Source of the DNA: Aminipila sp032051575
Lineage (GTDB): Bacteria; Bacillota; Clostridia; Peptostreptococcales; Anaerovoracaceae
Assembly (NCBI RefSeq): GCF_032051575.1
Contig: NZ_DAMBYD010000004.1
Location: forward strand, 186,001-250,000
Length of the DNA stretch: 64,000 bases
Direction: 5' to 3'
Of the stretch, positions 34,515 to 44,100 are shown piece by piece. The position numbers and the translations under genes were made by a program. Each line of letters opens with the position of its first letter. The first letter of the stretch is position 1. The notes beneath the pieces are model-generated. The model did no database searches and had not been told where the DNA came from. It saw only the letters and a list, made by a program, of their open reading frames with translations.

Positions 34515-35243
34515 ATGGGCAAAGTTATTTTGATAGCATCAGGGAAGGGCGGTGTAGGAAAGACTGTTTTTACTACAAATGCTGGTGCCGCATTAGCACA
34601 GAAGGGATATAAAGTAGTTCTTATCGATATGGATATGGGACTGCGTAATCTTGATTTGTGCTTAGGCCTTGAAAATAAAGTTGTCTATGATATAGCTGAT
34701 GCTTTGACAGGACTTTGCAGAATAAAGCAGGCATTAATACGAGATCGAAGGTTTAAAGAGCTATACTTGATTTCTGCTGCCCACCATAGAGACAAGGGGG
34801 ACTTGACCCCTTTACATATGAAAATACTTTGCGAAAAGCTTAAAGAAAGATTTGATTATATTCTGGTTGATGCACCGGCAGGTATTGGCGAGGGCTTAAA
34901 GCTTGCGGCGGCTGGGGCCGATTCAGGTGTAATAATTACAACACCTGAACATGTCGCAGTAAGAGATGCAGATACATTAGATAAAACTTTACGAGAGCTA
35001 GGAATAAAGGAGAGAATGTATATTGTAAATAAAGTAAAAGCTGATTTAATGAGCTTGGGTGTTGTACCAAATATTAGTGAAATAAATGATATTCTAAAAC
35101 CACCTATGGCTGGAATCATCCAGTATGATGACAATATACATATTGCTGCTAATAATGGTATCCCAGTAGTGCTAAAAAAGGGAACATACATAGAAGAGAA
35201 TTTTAATAATATAGTTGAGCGAATTATTAGTACGGAAGAGTAA
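34515..35243 (+). CDS. minD: Septum-site ATPase MinD
   Basis: A 242-residue ParA/MinD ATPase with the deviant Walker A GKGGVGKTVF near residue 10, switch I GLRNLDLCLG and VDAPAGIGEG (Walker B). AGGAGG lies upstream. The C-terminus (FNNIVERIIS) is shorter than the usual amphipathic membrane helix. No minC lies between pbp2 and minD, where it is usually found, and no minE follows. Confidence 0.88.
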   Translation: MGKVILIASGKGGVGKTVFTTNAGAALAQKGYKVVLIDMDMGLRNLDLCLGLENKVVYDIADALTGLCRIKQALIRDRRFKELYLISAAHHRDKGDLTPLHMKILCEKLKERFDYILVDAPAGIGEGLKLAAAGADSGVIITTPEHVAVRDADTLDKTLRELGIKERMYIVNKVKADLMSLGVVPNISEINDILKPPMAGIIQYDDNIHIAANNGIPVVLKKGTYIEENFNNIVERIISTEE

Positions 35244-35249
35244 TAAAAA

Positions 35250-35287
35250 TAAAAAATACAGGGTTCACAGAACCCTGTATTTTTTTA
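35250..35287. terminator. Bidirectional terminator between minD and rodA
   Basis: AAATACAGGGTTC and GAACCCTGTATTT flank a three-base loop, with an A run before and a T run after, so it works for both convergent genes. Confidence 0.85.
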
Positions 35288-35308
35288 TTTTGTATAAATC
35301 TGATTCCT

Positions 35309-36415
35309 TTAGAAATTAATTAATTTACTTCGTATTCCAACATTTAGTATGAGTCCTAAGGCAATCATATTTGAAAGTACAGATGAACCACCATAACTGA
35401 TAAAAGGAAGGGTGATACCTGTAACTGGCATGATTCCCATAGTCATGGCTATGTTTTCAAAAACTTGGAATCCAAACATTCCGATGAATCCAACGGCTAT
35501 AAGGGCACCAAAATTTTCCTTTGCATTATTGGCAATTTTAGCAATTCTGTATAAAAACAAGGTGTATAGTCCTATTATAATAGCACCACCAATCATGCCT
35601 AACTCTTCTACGATTACAGAATAAATAAAGTCAGATTTCTGTACAGGTAAAAATTTGAGCTCTTTCTGAGTACCTTGAAACAATCCTTTACCTAAAAAAC
35701 CACCTGAGCCAATGGCAACTTTTGACTGCCATACCTGATAATTTCCTCCAAGACCCAGATTGGTAGGGTGCAGAAATGCATCAATTCTTTCTTTTTGATG
35801 GGATGCCATAAATCTGTACACAAGAGGAAGAGAAATAGTGAAAATGCATGTAAATTTACCTAAAATTCGGTAATCGATTCCTGCATAAAAAACCATTGCC
35901 AGCCAGATGAAACAAAGCACTATTGCACCGCCTAAATCTTCTTTTAATACGATAACAATAAATGGTGAAGCATAAAGCGCTGACATAATCACCCCTTTAT
36001 AATTCCATAAGTTATCATGCTTACGAGAAAAATATAAGGCCAGGAGTATAACAAAAGTAATTTTTACAATTTCCGACGGTTGAAAATTCATAATTCCTAA
36101 ATTAATCCAAGCCCGGGAACCATATTGCTCAACACCTAAGCCAGGAATATATACAGTTAACAGTGTCATCAAAGAGCCAATGTATAGCGGCTTTTCCCAA
36201 TTTTCAAAAACCTTATAATCAATAAGGAGTATAAAACCGACTGCAATAAACCCTAAAAGGTACGCGACAAGTTGTATAGTTACATATTTGTCAAATACAA
36301 AATGCCCTTGGGAAGCAGTACTACTAATCATCATAATACTGATAGCCGCAAAGCATAGGGGTAAAAATAGTAAAATTTTGTCTATATTCTTAAATAAATT
36401 CCAAAAATACTTCAT
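35309..36415 (-). CDS. rodA: RodA-type SEDS glycosyltransferase
   Basis: A 368-residue polytopic FtsW/RodA/SpoVE protein with about ten helices. It has family signatures FQPSEIVKI, KEDLG and GVTLPFISYGGSS near the end. It polymerises glycan with PBP2. It is encoded convergently to the mre-min genes, with a shared terminator between. Length is normal. Confidence 0.9.
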   Translation of the reverse strand: MKYFWNLFKNIDKILLFLPLCFAAISIMMISSTASQGHFVFDKYVTIQLVAYLLGFIAVGFILLIDYKVFENWEKPLYIGSLMTLLTVYIPGLGVEQYGSRAWINLGIMNFQPSEIVKITFVILLALYFSRKHDNLWNYKGVIMSALYASPFIVIVLKEDLGGAIVLCFIWLAMVFYAGIDYRILGKFTCIFTISLPLVYRFMASHQKERIDAFLHPTNLGLGGNYQVWQSKVAIGSGGFLGKGLFQGTQKELKFLPVQKSDFIYSVIVEELGMIGGAIIIGLYTLFLYRIAKIANNAKENFGALIAVGFIGMFGFQVFENIAMTMGIMPVTGITLPFISYGGSSVLSNMIALGLILNVGIRSKLINF

Positions 36416-36434
36416 AGTTTGCCTTTCATTAATC

Positions 36435-36464
36435 TTGACATTGAGTTGCTTTAAACATTATAAT
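36435..36464 (+). promoter_or_regulatory. Promoter upstream of rny
   Basis: TTGACA at 36435-36440 and TATAAT at 36459-36464 are 18 bases apart. The predicted leader is about 190 bases and contains the hairpin AATCCGA/TCGGATT (36551-36573) followed by a T-rich run, a possible attenuator. Confidence 0.7.
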
Positions 36465-36657
36465 AGTATTGTGTAATTATATCAATAATTAATTAATAGT
36501 AATGCAAAGATTTATTTCGCTGTTGGCATTGCCACAGCATAATTTTTGTAAATCCGAGTGATTTATTCGGATTATGTTTTTGTCTTAATTTTGTGTAAAT
36601 ATGCAAAATGAGGACAAGTTGGAGTTATGTATTGAATGATATATATGATAAGAGGAG

Positions 36658-38211
36658 GTGTTTTATATTACAGACATACTGATTAATGTACTAGTTGGGT
36701 TTATTGCCTTAGCCCTAGGGTTATTGGTTGGATATATAGTCAGAAAAACTGTTGGAGAGAAAGCCATTGGAAGTGCTGAACAGAAAGCAAGAAATCTGAT
36801 TCTTGATGCTGAGAATAAATCTGAAACTATCAAGAAGGAAATCACTATAGAAGCCAAAGAAGAAGCTCACAAAATGAGAAATGAAATCGAGCGTGAAGTT
36901 CGAGAAAGAAGAGCAGAAATTCAGAGATCAGAAAAAAGATTAATTCAAAAAGAGGAAACCCTAGATAGAAAAATAGATAATCTGGAGAAAAAAGAAGAAA
37001 GCATTACACAAAAAGAGCAATCATTAATTGACAAACAGAAAGAACTAGATGGATTTATTGAAAAGCAAATGAAAGAGCTTGAAAGAATTTCAGGGTACAC
37101 TGCTGAGGATGCGAAAGCGATATTACTTGCTAACGTAGAAAAGGATATCAGAGTTGAAGCATCCGTGATGATTAAAGATATCGAGTCAAAGGCTAAAGAT
37201 GAAGCAGATAAGAAAGCAAAGGAAATTATTACTGGAGCTATTCAGAGATGTGCTGCTGACCATGTGGCTGAAAGTACAGTTTCTGTAGTGGCGTTACCAA
37301 ATGATGAAATGAAGGGAAGAATCATTGGTAGAGAAGGTAGAAATATCCGAGCTATTGAAACTTTAACTGGAATTGACCTAATTATTGATGATACACCAGA
37401 AGCTGTTATTTTATCGGGTTTTGATCCAGTTAAGAGAGAAATTGCAAGAATTGCACTGGAAAAATTAATTGTAGATGGAAGAATTCATCCAGCTAGAATT
37501 GAAGAAATGGTAGAGAAGGCTGAGAAAGAAGTTAATGCTATTATTAAAGAGGCTGGAGAACAAGCAACTTTTGAAATTGGCATTCACAATTTCCATCCAG
37601 AACTTATAAAATTATTAGGTAGATTAAAGTATAGAACGTCTTATGGTCAGAATGTTCTTAATCACTCCATTGAAGTTGCACATTTAGCAGGCTTAATGGC
37701 AAGTGAGCTTGGTCTGGATTCTAAACTTGCAAAAAGAGCAGGTTTGCTGCATGATATTGGTAAAGCTCTTGACCATGAGGTTGAAGGTACCCATGTTGAC
37801 ATCGGTATCGATGTCCTTAGAAAGTATAAGGAATCTGAGGCAGTTGTCAACGGTATGGCAGCTCATCATGGAGATTATGAGCCAAAGAGTCTTGAAGCTG
37901 TTCTTATTGCAGCAGCAGATGCACTTTCAGCAGCAAGACCTGGAGCAAGAAGAGAAACTCTTGAATCCTATATTAAAAGGCTTCAGAAACTAGAGGAAAT
38001 CGCAACAACAACTCCTGGAGTTGAAAAGGCTTATGCTATTCAGGCAGGCCGAGAAATTAGAATAGTTGCTAAACCAGATGAGATTAAGGATGAGGAAATT
38101 GTATTCTTAGCACGAGAAATCTCTAAGAAGATTGAAAGTGAACTTGAATATCCTGGTCAGATAAAGGTTAATGTTCTTCGAGAGACAAGAGCCATTGATT
38201 ACGCAAAATAA
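36658..38211 (+). CDS. rny: Ribonuclease Y
   Basis: A 517-residue protein with an N-terminal helix, a long charged coiled coil (about 35-150), a KH domain (GRIIGREGRNIRAIE) and an HD domain (HSIEVAHLAG and LLHDIGKALDHE). It is the membrane endoribonuclease that starts mRNA decay. The start is odd: the GTG at 36658 overlaps the ribosome site AGGAGGTG. The in-frame codon at the right distance (9 bases) is ATT at 36667, so a rare ATT start is possible. Confidence 0.93.
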   Translation: MFYITDILINVLVGFIALALGLLVGYIVRKTVGEKAIGSAEQKARNLILDAENKSETIKKEITIEAKEEAHKMRNEIEREVRERRAEIQRSEKRLIQKEETLDRKIDNLEKKEESITQKEQSLIDKQKELDGFIEKQMKELERISGYTAEDAKAILLANVEKDIRVEASVMIKDIESKAKDEADKKAKEIITGAIQRCAADHVAESTVSVVALPNDEMKGRIIGREGRNIRAIETLTGIDLIIDDTPEAVILSGFDPVKREIARIALEKLIVDGRIHPARIEEMVEKAEKEVNAIIKEAGEQATFEIGIHNFHPELIKLLGRLKYRTSYGQNVLNHSIEVAHLAGLMASELGLDSKLAKRAGLLHDIGKALDHEVEGTHVDIGIDVLRKYKESEAVVNGMAAHHGDYEPKSLEAVLIAAADALSAARPGARRETLESYIKRLQKLEEIATTTPGVEKAYAIQAGREIRIVAKPDEIKDEEIVFLAREISKKIESELEYPGQIKVNVLRETRAIDYAK

Positions 38212-38228
38212 TTAGTTACAAAACTTAG

Positions 38229-38258
38229 GACCCTGCAGATTTTACTGCAGGGTCTTTT
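38229..38258 (+). terminator. Terminator after rny
   Basis: GACCCTGCAG and CTGCAGGGTC form a perfect ten-base stem, followed by TTTT. Confidence 0.85.
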
Positions 38259-38285
38259 AACAATAAAATACATAAAGGTGATAAT

Positions 38286-39668
38286 TTGAAAAAATATTTA
38301 AATGATGAAAATAAAGGGCAGAGTCTGGACCATAGCGAATCTTTTTATAAAAAAATGTGGTTGGTGGCAATACCCGTTGTAATACAAAACGTTATAAGTA
38401 TCGGACTTAATATGATAGATATTTTAATGATTGGCAGAGTAGGAGAAAAAGAACTGGCAGCAGTAGGTTCCGCAAACCAGATATTCTTTATATTTAGTAT
38501 GTTATGCTTTGGGTTTTATAGTGGTGCAGCAGTGTATGTTGCCCAATACTGGGGAACAAGAGATATAGCAAACATAAAAAAGGTTATAGGGATAGACTAT
38601 GCAGTAGGTCTTTCCTTAGCTATAGTTACTTTTCTAATAGCTATGCTGTTTGCACCAAATCTTATATGGCTATTTTCGAGAGATAAAGAAGTTATTGAAT
38701 TAGGTGCTGAATATCTTAGGACGGTATGTTTTTCTTATATTTTGATAAGTATAACATTTGTAATGGTATATAATTCACGGGCAATTCAGAAATTAAAAGC
38801 GGCCACCATTATAAATGGAGTTGCTATCGCTATAAACACAATTTTAAATTACGGTTTAATATACGGAAATTTTGGCATGCCGGTTATGGGGGTAAAAGGT
38901 GCAGCTATAGCTACTGTTATAGCAAGAATTGTGGAACTTATTAGTTTTGTAATATATATTTATATTCATCGTAATCACCCTTTTCACGGAAATTTCAAAG
39001 AACTTTTTTCCTTTGATAAAATTATGTTTAAAAATGTTATGAAGACTGCAGTGCCGGTTGTATTTACTGAAGGCGGATGGGCAGCAGTAACATCCCTAAC
39101 TTTTGTGGCTTATGGAATGCTTGGAGCCACAGCATTAGCCGTTATTCAGGTAGCAGAAGTAGTGGCGAATTTATCCCAAGCGGTTTATTTTGGACTAGGT
39201 AATGCAACAGCAGTTATAATAGGAGAATCATTAGGAAGAGCAGATACTGAAGCCGCGTTTAAATTTGGCGGTATGGCAATAAAAATAACCTGGGGACTAA
39301 ACATAATGGTGACCATACTTCTAATTACTTTAAGCAGGCCTATAGCGGCAATATATCATTTTAATAGTGAAACAACACATTTACTTATATTAGTAATGAT
39401 TGCATGGGCATTTACAACAACTCCCAAAATGCTTGCGTATGTTCTTATATGTGGTATCTTAAGAGCAGGAGGCGACACTTTATACAGCCTTGTAGTAGAT
39501 TTGTCTTGCAATGTTGTTATACAGCTTTCTATAGCTTTTTTTAGCGTACTTGTCCTAAATTTACCACTTTATTGGGTAGTTGCATTAGTTGCTACTAGTG
39601 ATTTAGTGAAAACAATAATTTGTTATAAAAGATATTACAGTAAAAAGTGGATGAACATAATTACCTAA
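38286..39668 (+). CDS. MATE-family efflux transporter
   Basis: A 460-residue protein with about 12 helices, read from TTG with AAAGGTG upstream. MATE-type features are PVVIQNVISIGLNMIDILMI at the first helix and the second-half GWAAVTSLTFVAYG. It exports cationic compounds using Na+ or H+; the substrate is unknown. It is monocistronic, between the rny terminator and the desulfurase gene. Confidence 0.88.
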   Translation: MKKYLNDENKGQSLDHSESFYKKMWLVAIPVVIQNVISIGLNMIDILMIGRVGEKELAAVGSANQIFFIFSMLCFGFYSGAAVYVAQYWGTRDIANIKKVIGIDYAVGLSLAIVTFLIAMLFAPNLIWLFSRDKEVIELGAEYLRTVCFSYILISITFVMVYNSRAIQKLKAATIINGVAIAINTILNYGLIYGNFGMPVMGVKGAAIATVIARIVELISFVIYIYIHRNHPFHGNFKELFSFDKIMFKNVMKTAVPVVFTEGGWAAVTSLTFVAYGMLGATALAVIQVAEVVANLSQAVYFGLGNATAVIIGESLGRADTEAAFKFGGMAIKITWGLNIMVTILLITLSRPIAAIYHFNSETTHLLILVMIAWAFTTTPKMLAYVLICGILRAGGDTLYSLVVDLSCNVVIQLSIAFFSVLVLNLPLYWVVALVATSDLVKTIICYKRYYSKKWMNIIT

Positions 39669-39741
39669 TATGATATACTAATATGAATGCAAATTTTTCA
39701 ATTGGTTAGTATGCATTTTAGATTTGAGAGGTTTATATATA

Positions 39742-40929
39742 ATGTTTGTATATTTAGATAACAGCGCAACGACGAAACAGTATGACGCTGTAACAGATAA
39801 AATAATTGAGTATATGCGAGAAGACTTTGGTAATCCGTCTTCATTACATAGGCTTGGAATTACCGCTGAAAAGGCAATAAAATTAGCCAGAAAAAGTGTG
39901 GCAGAAGCTATGAATGTTCGTGACGATGAGATAACTTTCACATCAGGGGGAACGGAGGCAGACAATACTGCATTGATTGGTGCAATGTCAGCCAGAAAAA
40001 GACGTGGTAATAAAATTATTACCACAGCAGTAGAGCATCCTGCGATTTTAGAAACAGTCAATAGACTAAAAAATCAGGGATTTTCCGTAGAATATTTAGA
40101 TGTTGATGAGAAGGGATTAGTGGATATCAAGGGGTTGCAAAGGGCTCTTACAGAAGACACCATACTTGTTTCCGTAATGGGAGTAAACAATGAAGTTGGG
40201 ACAATTGAACCTATAAGGGAAATGGTTCAGATTAAAAATGAGTATAACAAAGCAAAGGGTACAGACATTCTTTTTCATACAGATAGTGTACAAGCTTTTG
40301 GGAAACTCCCAGTTATATCCAATGGCGTAGATATGATTTCTGTCAGCGGTCATAAAATACATGGTCCTAAAGGGATAGGCGCTTTGTATATAAGAAAGGG
40401 ACTTATGATAGAACCTTATTTAATTGGGGGAGGCCAAGAGAAACATATGAGATCTGGTACAGAAAATGTTCCAGCTATAGCTGGATTTGGTTTAGCTGCA
40501 AAAATAGCAAACGGTAATTTTGAGAATCGTATCAAGAGTATGTCTAGGGTAAGGAACTATTTGCTAGAAGGTATTAAAACTGAGATAAAGGATATAAAAA
40601 TGAATAGTCCAGAAACGGATAGCTTAAATTGGGAAAGTGGAATGTGCAGCCCTTCTGTGCTAAATATATCGTTCTTAGGAACAAGAGGAGAAGTTCTGCT
40701 TCATACACTTGAACAGGCGGATATTTATGTGTCTACAGGTTCAGCATGTTCTTCTAATAAGAAAGGTCAGAGTCATGTGCTTAAAGCTATGGGTTTAAAT
40801 GATACGGAGATTGAAGGCGCAATTCGATTTAGTTTTAACGAATTTAATACCATACAGGAAATGGAATATGTTTTGGAAAAATTAAAAACGGCAGTTGCCA
40901 AGTTTAGAAAACTAGGCAGTTTTAGATAG
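39742..40929 (+). CDS. Cysteine desulfurase (NifS/IscS-like)
   Basis: I chose ATG 39742, with GAGAGG about 12 bases upstream. The 395-residue PLP enzyme begins VYLDNSATTK, has the PLP lysine in SGHKIHGPKG and the active cysteine in STGSACSSNKKG. It precedes thiI, so its likely job is to hand sulfur to ThiI for 4-thiouridine in tRNA, as NifZ does in B. subtilis. Confidence 0.9.
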   Translation: MFVYLDNSATTKQYDAVTDKIIEYMREDFGNPSSLHRLGITAEKAIKLARKSVAEAMNVRDDEITFTSGGTEADNTALIGAMSARKRRGNKIITTAVEHPAILETVNRLKNQGFSVEYLDVDEKGLVDIKGLQRALTEDTILVSVMGVNNEVGTIEPIREMVQIKNEYNKAKGTDILFHTDSVQAFGKLPVISNGVDMISVSGHKIHGPKGIGALYIRKGLMIEPYLIGGGQEKHMRSGTENVPAIAGFGLAAKIANGNFENRIKSMSRVRNYLLEGIKTEIKDIKMNSPETDSLNWESGMCSPSVLNISFLGTRGEVLLHTLEQADIYVSTGSACSSNKKGQSHVLKAMGLNDTEIEGAIRFSFNEFNTIQEMEYVLEKLKTAVAKFRKLGSFR

Positions 40930-40969
40930 AATAAAATAGAAATTGATGGCATAGAAAGGAATAATATAG

Positions 40970-42160
40970 ATGACGGATGATAGAAATATATTCATAGTAA
41001 GATGTGGTGAAGTAGCTCTCAAGGGTTTAAATAAGCCATATTTTGAAAGAATGCTTGTTGAAAGAATTAAGAAAATGCTAAAAAAGTATGACGGAGCTGA
41101 GGTTAAACGGCATGAAGGCCTAATTTTTGTTAGAACGGATAAAAGTTTTTCTAAAGGGGAAATTATTGGACAAATCTCAAAAGTCTTTGGAGTTGCTTCG
41201 ATCAGCCCTGCGGTGGAAGTAGAAACAGATATTGATAAAATAGGTGAGGCAGCTGTTAAGGTAATGCTTGAACTTATTGAAGAAAAAGGTGTTCAGACTT
41301 TTAAAGTAGAAGCCAAACGTGCAGATAAAACATTCCCGATTCAATCGCCAGAAATTGGTAGAATCATTGGAGCAAAGATTTTGATTGGATGCAAAGTACT
41401 TAAAGTCGATGTACACAATCCAGAATGTTTACTGTTTGTTGACGTAAGAAGGGATAAATCCTATATTTATGAGCAGAAAATATCAGGATTTGGAGGACTT
41501 CCATTAGGTACAAATGGCAAGGGAATGATTTTACTGTCAGGAGGTATCGATTCACCAGTGGCAGCATGGATGATGGCTAAGCGAGGCATGATGATTGAAG
41601 CTGTACATTTTCATTCCTATCCTTATACTAGTGAAAGAGCACAGGAAAAGGTAGAAGAATTAGCAAGCATTGTAGCAACTTATTGTGGCAGATTTAAAAT
41701 GCATGTTATAAATTTACTACCGATTCAGGAGGAAATTGTACAACATTGCCCAGAAGAAGAAACTACTATTTTAGTGCGCCGTTTTATGATGAGGATTGCA
41801 GAACGTGTGGCGGAGGAAAAAGGCTGCACAATGCTTATTACGGGAGAAAATTTAGGACAGGTAGCAAGCCAGACTGCAGAAGCAATTGTAGTTACTGATG
41901 CTTCAGTAAAGATGCCTGTCATGAGACCACTTATTGCTATGGATAAAGTGGATATTATGGCAAAAGCACAGGAAATTGGTACTTTTGAGACTTCTATTCA
42001 GCCTTACGAGGATTGTTGTACTGTATTCTTGCCTAAGCATCCAACAACAAAGCCTAAGATTGAAAAAATATTAGAATCGGAAAGCCGTATTGATGTGGAA
42101 ACACTTATTGAAACGGCTGTAGCATCAAAAGAAACTGTAAATATATTTCCTCAAGATTAG
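40970..42160 (+). CDS. thiI: tRNA 4-thiouridine synthase ThiI
   Basis: A 396-residue protein with an N-terminal ferredoxin-like and THUMP region (about 60-165) and a PP-loop ATP site, LLSGGIDSPVAAW. It has no rhodanese domain, which is the short Gram-positive type and explains the adjacent desulfurase. It thiolates U8 of tRNA. AAAGGA lies upstream of ATG. Confidence 0.92.
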   Translation: MTDDRNIFIVRCGEVALKGLNKPYFERMLVERIKKMLKKYDGAEVKRHEGLIFVRTDKSFSKGEIIGQISKVFGVASISPAVEVETDIDKIGEAAVKVMLELIEEKGVQTFKVEAKRADKTFPIQSPEIGRIIGAKILIGCKVLKVDVHNPECLLFVDVRRDKSYIYEQKISGFGGLPLGTNGKGMILLSGGIDSPVAAWMMAKRGMMIEAVHFHSYPYTSERAQEKVEELASIVATYCGRFKMHVINLLPIQEEIVQHCPEEETTILVRRFMMRIAERVAEEKGCTMLITGENLGQVASQTAEAIVVTDASVKMPVMRPLIAMDKVDIMAKAQEIGTFETSIQPYEDCCTVFLPKHPTTKPKIEKILESESRIDVETLIETAVASKETVNIFPQD

Positions 42161-42194
42161 TTTCGACAAAAATAGAATTAAACCCCCTTATTCT

Positions 42195-42235
42195 CTTAAG
42201 GACAAGTCTTCCCACAAGTAATATAATGAAAGTGT
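42195..42235 (+). promoter_or_regulatory. Possible sigma-H promoter of the spoIIA operon
   Basis: AAGGACAA (42198-42205) resembles a sigma-H -35 box and an AT-rich AATATAATGAA block follows at about 42220. The spoIIA operon is sigma-H controlled in other spore formers; the match here is loose. Confidence 0.3.
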
Positions 42236-42269
42236 TGGAAATGCTTGCAGAGTGTGAGGGGGTTTTGTA

Positions 42270-42653
42270 ATGCAGACTTATTTGGATTTTCAAATGAAGG
42301 ACGATGTTTTAATAGTCAATATTGTAGGGGACCTGGATCATCACCAGGCCACGCAAGCTAGAGAGGAAATTGATAGAACCATTGAGGCGTTTAAAAGCAA
42401 ACATCTTATTATGGACTTTTCAAAAGTTGAATTTATGGACAGCTCTGGAATAGGAGTTGTGATGGGAAGATACAACAGAGTAAAAGAAAAGGGAGGAGAA
42501 ATTCTTATAATTGGATGCTCTAAATATGTAAAACTTATTTTGGAGATGGCAGGTATTTTTACAATAATGGGCTGCTGTGAAAGTCTTAATGAAGCACTGG
42601 AAAAGTTCCAATTTATAGATGAACAGATGGAGGTGTCAGGCAATGGTAAATAA
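42270..42653 (+). CDS. spoIIAA: Anti-sigma-F factor antagonist SpoIIAA
   Basis: A 127-residue STAS-domain protein. The phosphorylated serine lies in MDSSGIGVVMGRY. When unphosphorylated it frees sigma-F from SpoIIAB in the forespore. GAGGGGG precedes ATG. It overlaps spoIIAB by 11 bases and is the first gene of the spoIIA operon. Confidence 0.95.
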   Translation: MQTYLDFQMKDDVLIVNIVGDLDHHQATQAREEIDRTIEAFKSKHLIMDFSKVEFMDSSGIGVVMGRYNRVKEKGGEILIIGCSKYVKLILEMAGIFTIMGCCESLNEALEKFQFIDEQMEVSGNGK

Positions 42654-43080
42654 GATAAAAATAGAATTTTTAAGCCTGTCTGTGAATGAAAGCTTCGCAA
42701 GAACTGCAGTGGCAGGATTCTTTTCTGAACTTGATCCTACAATTGAAGAAATAGCAGAAATAAAAACCAGTGTATCAGAAGCGGTAAGCAATGCTATTAT
42801 ACATGGGTATAAAAGTGAAAACACGGGTATCGTAACGGTGGAATGCAGTTATGATGAGAACAGAAAAATAGTCATATCAGTTCAAGATAATGGAGTTGGC
42901 ATAGAAGATATCCAAAAAGCAAGAGAACCATTATTTACTACAGGAAGCCCTGAAGAACGAGCAGGCATGGGTTTTACTGTAATGGAAAGTTTTACTGATC
43001 ATGTGGAAGTTACATCAAAACTGGGAGAAGGAACAAAGGTTTTGATGATAAAGAAATTGGATGCAGGGTATGAGTTATAA
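42643..43080 (+). CDS. spoIIAB: Anti-sigma-F factor and kinase SpoIIAB
   Basis: I chose ATG 42643, with GGAGGTG 8 bases upstream; the frame opens at 42619. The 145-residue GHKL kinase has the N-box EAVSNAIIHGY, DNGVGI (G1) and GMGFTVMESF (G2). It binds and inhibits sigma-F or phosphorylates SpoIIAA. Confidence 0.95.
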   Translation: MVNKIKIEFLSLSVNESFARTAVAGFFSELDPTIEEIAEIKTSVSEAVSNAIIHGYKSENTGIVTVECSYDENRKIVISVQDNGVGIEDIQKAREPLFTTGSPEERAGMGFTVMESFTDHVEVTSKLGEGTKVLMIKKLDAGYEL

Positions 43081-43813
43081 TTACACTGCAATAAAAAAAG
43101 AAGATACATATGCCTTAATAGAAAAAGCTAAATTGGGTGATGAAGCAGCCAGAGAACTTTTGGTTTCACAAAATACGGGACTAGTGAAAAGTTTAGCACT
43201 AAAGTATGTGGGATCAGGATATGAACTGGAAGATTTAATTCAAATAGGTTATATGGGTTTACTTAAGTCCATAGATCGTTTTAATTCCACATATGATGTA
43301 ATGTTTTCTACCTATGCGGTTCCTATGATTTTAGGAGAAATAAAAAGGTATATTCGAGACGATGGAAGAATCAAAGTAAGCAGACAAATAAAAATGGATA
43401 TAAAACACATGAAGCAGGCTAGAGATGAATACTATTATAAAAAAGGCACGCCGCCTAAGTTAAGCGAACTGGCCGCTGAAATGGAAATACCTATTGAAAG
43501 ATTGTTAGAAATTATGGAGGCAGATGATGCTTTGTGTAATCTGCAAAGTATTGACGATCCGGAAAGTGCACGACAATACAGTTCTGAAAAAAGCGATAAG
43601 TTTGAATCCGCAGAAGAGAATATTGTAGATGTTATATACTTAAAAAGCATTATAGGAAAACTTGAAGAGAAGGAAAGAAAAATTATAGTGCTAAGATATT
43701 TTAAAGATATGACTCAGCAGCAAATTGCTAATTTATTGGGGATATCACAAGTACAAGTATCTCGTATAGAAAAAAGAGTATTGGAAAATATTCGTTTAGG
43801 GTGCGAAAAATAA
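43061..43813 (+). CDS. sigF: Sporulation sigma factor sigma-F
   Basis: A 250-residue sigma-70-family protein. Region 2 has LIQIGYMGLLKSIDRFN, region 3 follows, and region 4 has MTQQQIANLLGISQVQVSRIE. It is the forespore-specific factor. The start could be ATG 43061 or ATG 43070; both lie inside the end of spoIIAB, so translation is coupled. Confidence 0.95.
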   Translation: MQGMSYNYTAIKKEDTYALIEKAKLGDEAARELLVSQNTGLVKSLALKYVGSGYELEDLIQIGYMGLLKSIDRFNSTYDVMFSTYAVPMILGEIKRYIRDDGRIKVSRQIKMDIKHMKQARDEYYYKKGTPPKLSELAAEMEIPIERLLEIMEADDALCNLQSIDDPESARQYSSEKSDKFESAEENIVDVIYLKSIIGKLEEKERKIIVLRYFKDMTQQQIANLLGISQVQVSRIEKRVLENIRLGCEK

Positions 43814-43820
43814 TTATTTT

Positions 43821-43855
43821 AACAGGGCAAAGTCAAATCTTGCCTTGTTTTTTTG
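43821..43855 (+). terminator. Terminator after sigF
   Basis: AACAGGGCAA pairs with TTGCCTTGTT and is followed by a run of T. Confidence 0.8.
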
Positions 43856-44049
43856 TTAGAATTTGTCAGAATAATCTGATTATTACACAAAAACAAATAA
43901 TTTTATATAAAACCCATGAAATATGCTAAAAAGTGCTTGCAAATATAGGTGAAGTGGTGTTAAATGTATAGTATATGCTGTTATATATTTAACTAACATA
44001 AGCTTATGATAAAAAGTATAAAACTAAAGTACATAAGCGAACAAAGGGT

Positions 44050-44069
44050 CACTTTTACATATTAAAGTG
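44050..44069. promoter_or_regulatory. Inverted repeat before the acyl-CoA dehydrogenase operon
   Basis: CACTTT and AAAGTG are separated by eight bases, 31 bases before the ATG and next to an AT-rich TATAATTT. It may be an operator for a metabolic regulator. Confidence 0.35.
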
Positions 44070-44100
44070 CGCCATTATTATAATTTAAGGAGGCATTTAC

